A stretch of DNA of 64,000 bases from Seiridium cupressi (GCA_036674765.1 JARVKI010000103.1:62001-126000), one strand, 5' to 3'; shown: positions 47,642 through 59,486, counted from the first letter of the stretch. The notes: a model not told the origin generated them from the letters alone. Program-made: numbers and translations.

Positions 47642-50071
47642 ATGACATTCACAGACAAAGTGAGGAGCGCATTCCGTCCGCTGCCTCGTAATTCAGCGAC
47701 TGAACACCATGTCACCGAAAGCAGTTCCAACGGCGCCCATTCGGATGAGAAGGGCACATCAGGAGCAATTCCGATCCAATATGCAAATACTGTAGAAGTC
47801 GGCGTGTCGGCGATCGATGCCACTCAGGCGGTTTGGGGCAATAAAGGTCTCCGTCTTGTCATCCTTGGGTAAGTTCTCTTTGTGATCAACTTTATGAGCT
47901 ATCTTAACCATGCTAAAGGCTTGCGATGATCATGATTCGATTGTAAGTCTGTCCAACAAGATGGCGTTCGCACGCAGTCTAACATAAATAAGCGAACTTG
48001 ACAATAGTACGGTCTATGTGTATAACAACTACTCAACTTCGTCATTTAGTCAGCTGTCCACCCTGGGTACTTTGAGCACGGCCACAACAATTATCTTCGC
48101 CGTAGTCAAACCGCCAATTGCGAAGATCTCCAATGTGATCGGCCGTGGCTACACCTTGATTTTCACCATAAGCTGCTACCTGTTGGCGTATATTCTCATG
48201 GCATCAGCCAGTAACATTGGACCCTACGCTGCCGGGTTGGTCTTCTACAACGTTGGCCAATCCGGGACGAATGTCATGACTGTAAGCAAAGCGTACTGTT
48301 CTTATAGCACGGGAATATTGCCAACCAAGACTCGCATATCAGAACGTCATCCTGTCTGATATCACAAGTCCGCGCTGGAGAGGCTTGGCTATTGGGTTAT
48401 CCTACTTCCCATTCTTGATCACCCCATGGGTGTCTGCATTCATCGCTGAAAGTGTTGTTGCAGAAAACGGGATTGGGTGGAGATGGGGAATTGGGATGTT
48501 TGCCATACGTATGTTGATGGGAGTTTTATTGTACCTTATGAATTTCATCGAGTCTAGCTGGCTAACTTCCAGATCCTAGTTATGCCATTCGGAGCATCTT
48601 TCATCATTGGCACCCTACTCTACTACAGCCGAAAGGCTAAGAAACTCGGTGTGCTCGAAACAAGAAAGATCAATTTCTATGAATTCTGCTCGGAGATTGA
48701 CCTTGGGGGTATTTGTTTCTTAGGCGGATTTGTCTGCCTACTATTGCCTCTCACAGTCGCGGCACAACTGACTGATGGATGGAGAACCCCTTGGATCATC
48801 GCACTGCTCGTTGTTGGAGTGATCCTGCTTGTCTGCCTTCCACTATACGAAACGCGTATGGCGCTATACCCTATTGTACCAGTCAGCTATTTCAAAAATT
48901 CTACAATAACGTTGTCGTGCCTACTAATAGCTCTGGACTCGGTACGTCTTACCCTTGAGCTATGAACTATACGAAAATGACATTCCACATATTGTTTCGC
49001 AAACTTTTACGCAGTAGTGTGCTACAGGTCCAAAGGCGTAACTGATAACTCGCATGTCTTAGGTCGGATTCAGTGCCACTCACACATATCTTTACGCGTG
49101 GAGTACAGTAAGCTACAATTTGGATACCAGAACTGCCACATTCTTGGTATACACAAACGGGGTCATGCAATGCCTCGTTGGTATCTTCGCAGGGTGGTAC
49201 ATGTTCCGGACTGGTCGTTACAAATGGATGGTCATGGCAGGAACATGCCTGCGCCTCATGGGGTATGGTATCATGCTTCGACTACGAACCCAAGATAGCA
49301 CAATCGGCGAGCTTTTCGGTCAGTAGCTCATACAGGGCACCGGCAGTGGGATCATCTCCACTGCTCTTCTTGTAGCTCCCACAGTCGTCGTCCCCCGAGC
49401 TCAGATAGCGCAAGTCCTAGCTCTTGTGTTTTGTTGCAGTTTCTTGGGCTCCAGCATTGGCGCAACAATTGCCGGAGCCATATACACGAACACAATGCGA
49501 GAGGAGCTTTGGAAGTGGCTGGGAGACCAGGGTACGGCAGAGATGGTCAACATGCTTTACAACTCTATCACTGGTGTATTGCCCGAGTCGGGCTCAGCCG
49601 ACCGGATCGCCATCGACAATGCGGTAAGTCGATATCAAAACGTTGGCTTTATCAGTCCACTGCATTTGGTCTAATTATATATCCGCGCAACAGTACTCTC
49701 AAGTCATCACTTACATCACTTACGCTGCCATTGGTGCATCGATCCCGCCCGTAACACTTGGGGTCTTCTTGCCGAATTTCGAGCTGCCCCGGTAAGTCAG
49801 CGTACTTGACACCGCCAATGCATACTTGCTCAACTGATATCTCAGGGACCGCGCCGACATTATTGCCGGGTCACACACCTATGCACCTCAGGATGAGCAC
49901 GCCCCAGCAGAGATCAGCGAGAAGAAAGCCGAAGTAGACTACAGGGGGTCACCTCCATTGATAGCAAAAGTAAAGAACAAAAAGCCTAGAGCAGGGCAAT
50001 TGGAGCATCCGCACGAGCTCTCGCACTTGCAGGTACCAGAATTCCGGCAAGCACAGCTACTACATGCATGA
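47642..50071 (+). pseudogene. siderophore-iron MFS transporter with an internal TAG
   Basis: H+-coupled uptake of ferric siderophores (SIT/ARN family). Exons: 47642-47868, 47919-47942, 48008-48281, 48343-48508, 48580-48941, 49063-49623, 49694-49791 and 49846-50071. All joins keep the frame, giving 646 codons, the expected length for this family. Family signs include a long polar N-terminus, VIGRGYTLIFTISCYLLAY, DITSPRWRGLAIGLSYFPF, GWRWGIGMFAI and SVVSE-like loops. The late loop with GATIAGAIYTNTMREEL, then LPESGSADRIAIDNAYSQVITY, is typical of siderophore carriers. One in-frame TAG (49324-49326) interrupts FGQ-stop-LIQGTGSG at codon 439. Reading continues normally for 200 codons after it. 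CAG to TAG is the simplest cause and no intron fits. If real, the protein would lose its last four or so membrane helices. Confidence 0.85.
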
Positions 50072-50441
50072 GACGACTTTACGCTAAGCTTTCATTGAAG
50101 TCGATTTTGATAATCTGTCCATTTCAGCAACGGCCTACTTTATATGGTATCGAGGCACTAGCAACCAGGATCAGATAGCAGATTCATCATTCCACAGTCT
50201 CCCTAAATTTTTCAAATTGAACCGCGATGCGCGATAAAGAACCAGAATGAATTGTATACAGGAACCCTAAAATAACAGACGGATGAATCTATTTCCCAAA
50301 CATCCCTGGATGGTTGACTGCCCTTCCATGTCATCTCCTAGTTATCTCTCATCACCCCATTGACGATAAAATAAGTGCACCACTGCCCTTTCTATCCTCC
50401 CTAAACTAACCGTATCCTGACGAGACAGCACTTGATTATAC
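50072..50441. other. intergenic stretch between converging genes
   Basis: About 370 bp between the 3' ends of the transporter and the minus-strand secreted protein gene; presumably their 3' UTRs. No feature seen. Confidence 0.3.
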
Positions 50442-50807
50442 TCAAGCGGGGAGTGGAAAAAGGCACACCCCAATGCAGTCAGCACCTCCCTGATTCGGAT
50501 CGCAGTCATCGCGCGGCCAGTCGTAGCACTTCGCCGTCCCAGTGGTTGAGAAGCATTCTTCCCCGATGATGCCGCCGCACATCACGGGTTTGTCCGGCAG
50601 GCAGATACCCGGTAAATCCGTAACACCCGGCTTGCGCGGATCAGGCTCTACACATTGATAGCCGTCGGGGCACACTTGCGGATCTATGACTTTTCCGCCA
50701 CAACGTTGGTATTTCTGTATGGGACCCTCCTGGCGGGGTTGGAAGGGAGTGCTGCGAGCAAATGAAGATGCCGCAAAAGCAAGGAGGACGGCTGGAACGA
50801 GCTGCAT
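50442..50807 (-). CDS. secreted cysteine-rich protein with two related modules, 121 aa
   Basis: Single exon. The ATG at 50807 gives a clean signal peptide (MQLVPAVLLAFAASSFARS), so the longer in-frame extension upstream to 51038 is not used. The mature protein contains two modules of similar pattern: CGGKVIDPQVCPDGYQCVEP..PGICLP and CGGIIGEEC...KCYDWPRDDCDP..GGADCIGVCL. Both follow CGG-xn-C-x(3-5)-C-x-D/E-x-x-P-R..G-x-C. This layout is known to me from fungal small secreted hypothetical proteins. It probably acts outside the cell. No enzymatic motif; function unknown. Related to the single-module protein at 44874. Confidence 0.82.
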   Translation of the reverse strand: MQLVPAVLLAFAASSFARSTPFQPRQEGPIQKYQRCGGKVIDPQVCPDGYQCVEPDPRKPGVTDLPGICLPDKPVMCGGIIGEECFSTTGTAKCYDWPRDDCDPNQGGADCIGVCLFPLPA

Positions 50808-52500
50808 TTTGATATGAGTCGTGTCTGGTGGAAGAGAAGCCGGAATAACGCCTGGGATTTTATTTGAGTTTAGTATGCTGAGAACGTTAATTGTCGGAAA
50901 GTTATCCCTATTTATATTTTTGGAGCAAGGAGTGATAGACTTCCCTTCGCTCCGAGAAAGCCCTGGCTCCACAGCCTTTCGGGCCCATAATGAGTAAGAT
51001 TCACTACAACGAGCAGCTAAGAGAGCAGCTAAGATCATTCACTGATTGGAGCAAATGATACATAAAGTCTGGCATCACTTCTTAGCCGAGGCAGAATCAC
51101 TTGGCTGATGAATATCTGACGCTGGCGGAAATCTGACCTTGACCCCGTGCACTCGTATAAGATCCTTTCATTCCGACAGCCGATCAGTCCCTAGCGCATA
51201 TCATTGAGTCTTACGTAAAATGGCAGCTTACATTACTCTGCTTATTGAAATGAATTCATTTGGCATGTCCCCGGCCTCTTTGCCAAGCCATTCTTATGAG
51301 CCACAATCGACTGTTAATTCCTAAACGAAACGTGGCGGGATTGTTTTCTGATATCAGCTGACGCAGGCTTTTCACATTTTCCCAATATCACATGCTGCGA
51401 TGGTACGGTCTGGCAGGACCATATGGCTGGAGAAGGCCGCCGCGCTACAACTCAAATCCATATGATCAGCGCCAGGGCTTGTCCGATGGACCAATAGGTA
51501 CGGTCCCATATCCACGAGCGTCAGATCAAGGAGTGTAATCCGGGGGCTTCCCAACCCAACCATAGTTTAGAAGCAAGTCGCATTACTTTACCTATATTCC
51601 CGGATACGATCCGGCCATGTACTTTCCAATCAGTATTCAGCTCAGGTTGCCAAGTTAATCTGAGGCACCTTACCAAGCGCCAAAACCGCAGCCACGGGGC
51701 ATTTGGCCAGTGATTTCAGCATTACCTAAGGCTAATCAAAATCCAAGTTACATACAAAAAGTTCACTGCCCTGCAACGACCGCCCTAACAGGCATTCTTT
51801 GTATGCGATTAGAAGAAGTTATTTTATGTGGACCAGCAACCCACGATCGGAAATTGTAATGACTAGTGCAGGAGCCAAGTAGATGCAGCCTCAAAGACAG
51901 CGTATCAATAACGAACTGGTAATTCTGAAATGTGCGACACAAGGTTCTGATGGTACACCGTTATAGGAGTGATTGTATGCGGTTGGTACTCCTTACGTTT
52001 CCGTCGAGCGCTGCCACCCTGCCTACAATGTACAGGCCAGTATTCAGAGATGGTATCGGTACCTACTTGTAACAAAGATAAGTATTGTGTTAGGTTCGAA
52101 TCCCATCAGCGCTATCCACAGGAGGTCGCAGTGCTCCCTATCTTTTATCTTTCAGCACTCGCACCACGCCAGCCCCACTATATACACTAATTACAGCGGC
52201 AATCGAACCAGCGACAATGAACTGCATGTGTTACGAAATGCTCTGGCTGCCATGGTCCATCGAGGCGGAATGTGCTCTTGTCGCTCTCGGTTTAGAGCCA
52301 CGCGCAGCCGTCCCAGTTTAATCACTGTGGCAACGTCGTCCAACGCCAAAGCCATGCGAACCCGGGAGATGTTCGGCCTACAAAATGGCGAGTATATCCA
52401 CACACCACGGCCCCCCATCCGTCACAACCAGTAATCAGCCAATGACCAAGTCACCTGCCGCTCTATTTTTCAGGCCGATGTTCAAGTTGGACTAATTATA
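50808..52500. other. intergenic stretch
   Basis: No supported gene. It contains a perfect-looking tRNA B-box string (GGTTCGAATCC at about 52092-52102) without a matching A box (see rejected items). Confidence 0.3.
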
Positions 52501-54210
52501 ATGGACTCGGTCCCCTGTAACCGGGATACACACTGGGCCCTGGTGGTGTCTCCGCTCCCCAGCGCGGGGAAGCATCCACTAACCGTTGGAGTGCTATGGA
52601 ATGTAAACTACGGGTGCGCAATGCTTTCTATAAGTTGTCGGGCAGCTCAGCCAACCTCGACCCGACCAAATTTCATGCGAGACTATTACGATGGCGGCGT
52701 CCTCAGTTCTGCCGTTGCCATCATGTTTCTACACGTGTCACTTCTGCTAGCTAGCATTCGGCCCACACTTACACAAAGATTCCCAACGGCCGTGGTTCAG
52801 AACAACACATTCAATGCAACACATGGTCCGTACAACCCAACTACAGCCTGGAATAGGATCCTCGAAGCCAACCTCTCAGAAGGATTGTCTGAGGCCGTCT
52901 TGACAGCAGTCAATTTTGAACGCTCAAATTGGGCCGGGGATTCAGTTCGACTGGACCCATTTTACACAGATGTCCCACTGAATTGGACGGCCTCCCCCGC
53001 AGGCTCGGTTATCAAGGTGGAGGAGCGCACTAACACGTCCCTCTATTCTATCGCACCTTCGCTTGCCATTTCGAGGCTCATATTCACCACCAAGACGCTC
53101 AATGGGACCGTTATTCCCGCATCGGCCTTTGTCCTGTGGCCTTGGGTGCCACGTCAATTCACTGGGCAAGGAGCAACCTCGAGTTCTCCCCAAACGTCCG
53201 GCATTCCAGTGATCGCATGGGGCCATGGCACTTCCGGCTGGTCCGCGGAATGTGGGCCGAGCCATATCCGTCACCTCTGGTATCAATTCATGATCTTCAC
53301 AGCAGCCACACAGGGGTACGTGGTTGTCGCCCCGGACTATGCCGGGTTAGGTCTTGGTCATGACGGGCAGGGAAACGCGATACCGCATCCGTACCTGGTC
53401 ACCGAAGCACAGGGCAACGATCTTCTGTATGCCGTCAAGGCCGCGCAGAAAGCCTGGCCCATTCTCGGAGATCGTTATGTGGTGATGGGCCACTCGCAAG
53501 GAGGTGGAGCTGCGTGGGGTGCCGCGAGAGTGCTTGCCGGGAACGGATCAGACGTCGAGGAGCTGAAGCGAGGCTACCTCGGGACTGTCGCTGGGTCGCC
53601 ATGGACCTCATTCCGTACGTCGCTAGAACTGGTGCAGACCAGTACAGATCTCAATTCCATCGTGTCACGGGTCGCCACGGGCGTGGCATCAGTCTTCCCG
53701 TCCTTCTCTCTGGGCGACTGGCTCACGGATAAAGGCAAACGGGTCGTGACGCTATTGCAAGATCTGCAGGGCTGCCAATCTGTGGCGGTCGAACTTTTCA
53801 CCACTTCTGATCTTATCCGCAATGACTGGAATCAGACCTGGTACTTCGATGCGTTCGACAAATTGAACTCGAACATAGGGAAGCCGCTCCTGGGGCCGAT
53901 GCTCATCCTGCAAGGAACTGGCGACTCGTCCGTGGATATAACTGGCGTTTCAGCTGCTTTCAATGATACATGTGAGGCCTTCCCGGATACACAGATAAAG
54001 TTTGTCACATTCGACGGGGTCAGTCATAGCCCCGCCATGTTTTCGGGGCAGCAAACCTGGCTCAAGTGGATTGATGCTAGATTTGAAGGAAAAGACGCCG
54101 GCTCCGGCTGTCGGCGAACCGACCTCGAGCCAATCCGTGCCGTGGCGGATTATCAGAAGGATCGAAACTGGTTCCTCGAGTGGACTCCCTTCTCTTACAC
54201 TACTGCATAG
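52501..54210 (+). CDS. secreted lipase / alpha-beta hydrolase (secretory lipase family)
   Basis: Single-exon frame of 569 codons. Catalytic triad: nucleophile elbow GHSQGG (Ser about 332), Asp in GTGDSS (about 475) and His in GVSHSP (about 509), in the order and spacing of Candida-type secretory lipases. Other family features are VIAWGHGTSGW (oxyanion region), GYVVVAPDYAGLG and HPYLVTEAQGNDLLYAVKAA. Several N-glycosylation sequons (NNTF, NATH, NWTA, NTSL) support secretion. The true start is uncertain. The ATG at 52501 has no signal peptide next to it. ATG 52723 (residue 75) begins MFLHVSLLLASIRPTLTQ, a good signal peptide, and ATG 52675 lies between. I favour 52723 or 52675. No lesions seen. 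Confidence 0.88.
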   Translation: MDSVPCNRDTHWALVVSPLPSAGKHPLTVGVLWNVNYGCAMLSISCRAAQPTSTRPNFMRDYYDGGVLSSAVAIMFLHVSLLLASIRPTLTQRFPTAVVQNNTFNATHGPYNPTTAWNRILEANLSEGLSEAVLTAVNFERSNWAGDSVRLDPFYTDVPLNWTASPAGSVIKVEERTNTSLYSIAPSLAISRLIFTTKTLNGTVIPASAFVLWPWVPRQFTGQGATSSSPQTSGIPVIAWGHGTSGWSAECGPSHIRHLWYQFMIFTAATQGYVVVAPDYAGLGLGHDGQGNAIPHPYLVTEAQGNDLLYAVKAAQKAWPILGDRYVVMGHSQGGGAAWGAARVLAGNGSDVEELKRGYLGTVAGSPWTSFRTSLELVQTSTDLNSIVSRVATGVASVFPSFSLGDWLTDKGKRVVTLLQDLQGCQSVAVELFTTSDLIRNDWNQTWYFDAFDKLNSNIGKPLLGPMLILQGTGDSSVDITGVSAAFNDTCEAFPDTQIKFVTFDGVSHSPAMFSGQQTWLKWIDARFEGKDAGSGCRRTDLEPIRAVADYQKDRNWFLEWTPFSYTTA

Positions 54211-55424
54211 AAGTCGGGAATGTGTTATTCCAGAACAATCATTATCCCAACGATGATACACCTCTTGCTGTCGTCGTTTTGGGATCAGAGCGTGCTGTGG
54301 CTCGTTGGAATCCGCAGCGATTTCAAGTAACTACAAAGTACAGACTTGTACATAAAGTATATAGACCCCAAGATATATATCACGGCCTTGAATGTAAGAG
54401 CATGTCATGGTACCTCCAATGTTTGGCGGGCATTCCGCGGAAAACGGACCAACGCGGAGGACCGAGATGCAGAGCGATCAGTGCCTCAGAGCCCGGCGAG
54501 TCCTGTCCTCGTTAGATCGGAAATTTCTTAGAGGCTTTTCATAATCTTTTCATGCGCAGAAGGACGCGCAGCTTTCCTTGGAACTACGCTGAGATTTTGG
54601 ATGGATATAATATCAGCTACAAAGACCCGTCAGTTGCATCAATGTAATGTTGCTGAACTCTTCATCATATTGGACACGCGGTTGAACATCGGTTACACCG
54701 GCAGTCTTGTGTGGATGTTTTACAGACAGCTCCTTAAACTAATCCTCATTCCCAGACTTCACCATGCTCGTTTGAGACACCAATCATAAATGTTCGGGAG
54801 TTGAATTTAGGGTACAGCGGAGAAATTTACGAGAAAAGTATTTGAAACAACCTTAGAGAATATAACCTCGTGTACGGGCTTATCCTTACACTTAGCGTAC
54901 CTTCAATCTTGGCGTCCCCTACTCCCTCTATACTCAACGAGTCAACGCAAATAACTGATCGCCGATCCATCACACGCACCTATGAGACACGCCTGAGGCT
55001 TAGTCATGATTTTATCTTCTCGACTTTCGCATTTGGCAAACGTTTGTAAATGAGGAGTAGTGTTGCCTAACTTGCATTCGGTCTTGGTGGGTTAGGACAT
55101 CATTAGCCACTTAATAGGAGTACGCAATGGCGTAACGACAACGACACCTGAACTAGTCTCATTAGTTAGTGGATAATAATCCCTATACACTGTCGTCTAG
55201 GCAGTAGGCAGGGAGGTTAGCCCACAAGTCAGGCTGCGAACATTTGCTATTTTTTTCTCGACGAAGCTTATTGCGCATTGGTCATCCGGGAACGCAGGCG
55301 CAATAACTTTCTTTTTCTTCTCCTTTCTAGAAACCTGCTGATATTCAACAGACTTTGTCACCCTGTCATTTGATTAACTGGCTACACCAATTGATAGCCA
55401 TTCAAGGTTGGAACACCATCTCGC
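54211..55424. other. intergenic stretch
   Basis: No supported gene, RNA or repeat; only short frames. Confidence 0.3.
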
Positions 55425-55742
55425 AATAGAAAGAATCACAAGGAACAGGATTTCCTGGAGCCTGGGGTAGGGGCAGCGGCGGTTTATGCAAATCGGCCGA
55501 GGCCGCAGGGACACAGGTGAGCATCGCCAATATCCCCTTTCTATAGCGTCGAATATTGACAAAGTACTAGCTGAAGCAATGGTGGTACGGCCTGCCCAAG
55601 AAGAATGCAGACCCGGCATTCAGCATGTCACTCATGGGCGGCGTCTCTGCTAAAATAGGCTACACACCCGGCTGGTGCGGCGCACATTGCCCAGTACCAG
55701 CGCGACAAATTTAACGGGACAGTCGTGGACCTGCGACAATAG
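55425..55742 (+). pseudogene. relic of a small secreted fungal protein
   Basis: Two exon-like segments flank a good GT-AG intron (55517-55570, 54 bp). The first reads GTGFPGAWGRGSGGLCKSAEAAG. The second reads LKQWWYGLPKKNADPAFSMSL, then GGVSAKIGYTPGWCG. The continuing AHIAQYQRDKFNGTVVDLRQ lies in the next frame, so one base has been gained or lost near 55680. The motif GWCG-H-x-x-QYQ is one I associate with a family of fungal secreted hypothetical proteins. No start with signal peptide remains upstream, and it stops early, so it appears to be a broken copy. Confidence 0.5.
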
Positions 55743-56684
55743 TGACGGTGGTGCTCACTAGTACACTCTGAGTAATGGGATGAACCACGGATACGAGAAC
55801 CGGGGCCGGTCAGGTGGCTTGGGATTTAGTTGTCAAGATATGACGTGTGTTGTATTCACTTAGATTCTATATATACATTATATTTAATGAACAAGCCTGA
55901 ATAATAGAAAAAAACAATAGTCCGCCGTTATAAGAAGCACTTTCTCCGGTGGAAGATCTCATTATTCCCACCTTTTGGCGAAGTGCTTGAAAATGCTCAA
56001 ATCTGGAGCGAATGTTTTTAATTGTTGCCTTTACCGAATTCCGCTGTTTCCAAAGAGTATTAATGCAGGAGTTCCCCCAAGGAGTGAGAGGGAGATTATT
56101 AGACTAGTCAATTAGCCTGAGAAAGTATAGTTGGCGTAGTCTTTAATTCTAAAGACCGGGGTGGATCAGTGAAGGTAAGATGCCCGTGCAATTGCGTCTG
56201 CCTTTCCATGAATATCTCACACTCTTGAGCCACCGTTACTGGCGTAACCGACCGCAAAACACTATTCAGACTCTGGCTTTTGGGTTTCCAAGATAGCCAT
56301 GGAATACGTCTCAGTTTGGTATTTTTAGTAGCATAACCTCCCACCTGACATATCTTAATCTATCATGAGACTTCAGCTTGCTGATCCCTTCCCGCATTCA
56401 CTCAGGTGAATGGAATTCTATCACGGTATTGGATGCAACTGAGCCGCAGATCCGTATCTAGCGAGACGTACCTCAAAATTTATGGCTTCGAAGACCTACG
56501 ATAAGTACCAGAAATAATGGCCATGTAACCGATGAGATCATATAGTGGCTTGTTCTGGTGTAACTTTAAAATGCACAATGAGAGTCTATAAAGTCCAAGA
56601 TTCTTCCATCACCTGCAATAGAGAGCCAGCGTCTATATCCGAATCACATGGAATACCAGATTCAAGATCCAACATCTCTCCAAT
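55743..56684. other. intergenic stretch, promoter at its end
   Basis: No gene supported. TATAAA at 56587-56592 lies 98 bp before the next ATG and is a plausible TATA box for it. Confidence 0.3.
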
Positions 56685-57216
56685 ATGAAGTTCCTCACAT
56701 CCATTATCCTAGCCGCGGCTCTCATTAGGTCAAGGTAGGTACCTAATCAATGTTTGTCTCGCAACGCACTGGTGTTAAATGTTATCTAGCAATGCTACCG
56801 GAGAAATCCGCTACTGCATCTCCACTAAAACCGTCACAACTACACCCACTGGCTTCGTCCCTTGTCCGGCATGCTTCGTTCCGACATCCACCTGCTCACC
56901 TGGCGAGCCAAGCACTCGACCTCTACCTCGCATCACCCAGGGCTGTACCGTCTCTGTCATCAACAGGTGTCCTTGTCAGACTTGCGTTGCAGAACTCAGT
57001 ACGAAGAGTGTCTGCACAAGTTTCAAGACTACCACGTCGAAACCAGCAGTCATATGCGACATAGCGTGTATCGTGCCTGAAGCAAGTACCTGCAAGCCCG
57101 GTGAGCCTACTGGGCCCCCTGCAACGATCACCACCACGTCTGGATGTGCTGTTTCTGTGATCGGGAAGGGATTCCTAGGCTGTGCTAGTTGTGTCCCTCC
57201 AAACCCAACGTCCTGA
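56685..57216 (+). CDS. secreted cysteine-rich protein with an internal duplication, 158 aa
   Basis: Exons 56685-56734 and 56790-57216 (intron 55 bp, phase 2), 477 nt. The signal peptide is MKFLTSIILAAALIRSSNA. The mature protein is Thr/Pro-rich with two tandem modules of about 50 residues. Module 1 contains PCPACFVPTSTCSPGEPSTRP, then GCTVSVINRCPCQTCV; module 2 contains CDIACIVPEASTCKPGEP, then GCAVSVIGKGFLGCASCVPP. Shared pattern: C-x-x-C-x-V-P-x-x-S/A-T-C-x-P-G-E-P-x(11)-GC-x-V-S-V-I-x(5-6)-C-x-x-C-V. Function unknown; secretion and disulphides suggest a wall-associated or effector-like role, which is inference. Confidence 0.8.
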
Positions 57217-58769
57217 AGTTGATGTTTTTCTGGAAACGAGCGATGGACCTTCTCCCAAAGCTTTACTGTGCTCGGAATCGTCATTTGTTGTCAAAAGTCA
57301 TATGTATGTTTATGGTAGATTCCCATATTTAGTGAAATTGATGTTTATTAGGCTGGCAAAATCTCATTAGGTGTGAAGACGAGTATGTCCGCGACTCGGA
57401 ATATTTTCGAGTAAGATGGAGCGCACATCTCTGCACATGTAGAAACTGACAACATAAGTACAAGCTCAAAAATAGCCGTTGCTCTACCTTGATTACATGC
57501 ATTAGTCAGTGCTGATACTGTTCGGAGACCAACACATGTCTAGTGATCATATACATAATTTTATGTAAAGTAACGGCACCACACAGAGGCATGGAGCTAG
57601 ACATGAAACATCGGTCGCTTCTAGTAATGAGCTGAGATGTTAGTCGAGATGAATTTACTTATAACGCAGGGAATTGTCTTTGTTCTTTATTTTCCTTTCG
57701 CCTTGAGCTCGACTTTACCAGAAATAAAAGGAGTCGGGGGAACATTATTCTACTATGGATTGTGAGTTAAAGACCATACTAACCAACTTATGGAGTACCT
57801 CGTATGATTGTTTATTATTATTGATGTTCAACTCCGATATTCTAGAATTTGACCTTAAGAGAACGGATCATTGCAAAGCACTGGACTGCACCGCTATCGC
57901 CGGAGCTCAACTCATTAGTACTGTGCTCGTACAGTCTTTTAAAGGAGCATGAGCCGACCCTTTGCGAACCCAATGTCTCCCCTCAGCCGCATGGAACTAG
58001 CCAATTAAGAATGCTTTGTGACAGCAGTGTAAAAACAATTTCAGACACAAAGCGGATCAGGCCTGTCGTTCCATTGGAGGCATCATAATCTTGAAGCCAT
58101 CCCAGCTAAGACCGTCCCACAATCCAAGCTAGAAAATTCCGTAGCTGCATAAAAAGCAAAAGTATTAATCGAGAAGGTTAACGAAAGCGGGTAATGCTTG
58201 AAACATTTGAATCCTATTGCAGGTGAATGCCTACACACCGCAGCCACAATTATCAAAAGTCATGTGCCATTGAAAATCGACTTCTTGTCCTACACAGTAT
58301 GCCATTAATTAAGTCTGAGCCCACGTCCGCCAAGTGCCACAATGCTACACGGCCCGGGATAAAAGCATGATCGACAAGAACGGGAACAGCCACGTCACGG
58401 CAATGCGTGAGGGTTACATTCTCAAGGATCAATTAATTGTGCCTTGTGGTACTTATGGTTGCATTTATGCCGTTTCGTATGCCACAATGTAAATTCAACG
58501 GTGCTAATGTAATGTTGAATGAAGATGTTCGTCACATGGTATCGCCTTCCCGCGAGTGATCCAATCCTCTCGATAGTATAATTCATGGTCAGGAGAAACA
58601 TCTTCTGCTGACGTTGTCATGTCCTCGTTTCGCCTGCCATTGTTGGAAAATAGTGACCGAAGAGGCATAAGAATCCCATCTCATCCACTTCACTTGACCT
58701 ATCCATCATACTCGATCCAAATACGCACTTGACATCGACAACACAACAACGTCACGATCATTCATAAAA
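57217..58769. other. intergenic stretch
   Basis: No supported gene. Short frames at 57755-58088 lack motifs. The last 100 bp are C/A-rich leader sequence before the ATG at 58770. Confidence 0.3.
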
Positions 58770-59486
58770 ATGCGTTTGTCATCCCTTGGTTTCTCTCTAG
58801 CGGCTCTGGCCTCAGCTGCTCCATCGGATGATGGGGCCATTGAGGCACGCGCTCTTACATGTGCCAGCTTGGGGCCTCTTGTCACGGACAGCGTAAGTCT
58901 ACCCCAGAGTCATAACCATGATGATTCTAGGCTCATGGTATTTAGTTTGACGACCGCACTGTCCTTCCTGCTTCTCCGGAGGTCTCTGCTCTGTTGTCTC
59001 TCACTCGTAATGGAACATACATCAATTATACGCAGGCCGCTTACGCCAATATCGGATCTCTTACCAACCAGGAAATCCCCAGCAAGCCAAATGACATCTA
59101 CATTCTGCCTAATACTAACAAAGCAATCCTAAAGCCAGCATTCCATGGGGTGAATGCCTTCAAAACTCAAATCATTCCGCTACGTCTGCTTAACCCGCTC
59201 CCTCGAGACTATCATCACGCTACCCGCGAAGTGCACCTTCACCGTCAGCTGCAACAACTGGGGTAGGGCCGGCCCCGCTTCTAAAACGACCAGCCAGACT
59301 TTTACATTCAATCCCATCGGTCCAGTTGACTTCGAATTTGAAACTGCTTCCTTTAAGCCTACATTCAATGTCCTGTCACAGTGCTCCGTCACGGTCGATA
59401 ATGGCAGGCCTGAATGCTTGCCGCTGCCATCGGGGCTATCAAGTTCTTTGACAATACTCGCAATCGATGATGTTGTGAACCGGTGA
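58770..59486 (+). CDS. secreted hypothetical protein, 201 aa
   Basis: Exons 58770-58892, 58946-59149 and 59208-59486 (introns 53 and 58 bp, both phase 0), totalling 606 nt. The signal peptide is MRLSSLGFSLAALASAAPS, followed by a likely propeptide ending in EAR. The mature part contains FDDRTVLPASPEVSALLSLTR, NGTYINYTQAAYANIG (an N-glycan sequon) and KCTFTVSCNNWG. It ends LTILAIDDVVNR, which resembles the final beta strand of fungal secreted beta-sandwich proteins. The second intron starts at GTGAAT and has a CTTAAC branch-like site. Ignoring it creates an apparent frameshift. No family name assigned. Confidence 0.7.

Noticed and set aside
50808..51038. N-terminal extension of the two-module secreted protein
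   Set aside because: The internal ATG at 50807 starts a perfect signal peptide; the extension has no protein-like features.
52007..52113. tRNA-like signals: a GGTTCGAATCC B-box string and a 7-bp complementary pair (AGCGCTG / CAGCGCT)
   Set aside because: No D-arm/A-box, poor T-stem pairing and no plausible anticodon arm. AGCGCT is self-complementary, so the pairing is easily chance.
59150..59207. Apparent frameshift in the secreted protein gene at 58770-59486
   Set aside because: A phase-0 GT-AG intron of 58 bp with a CTTAAC branch-like site removes it cleanly.
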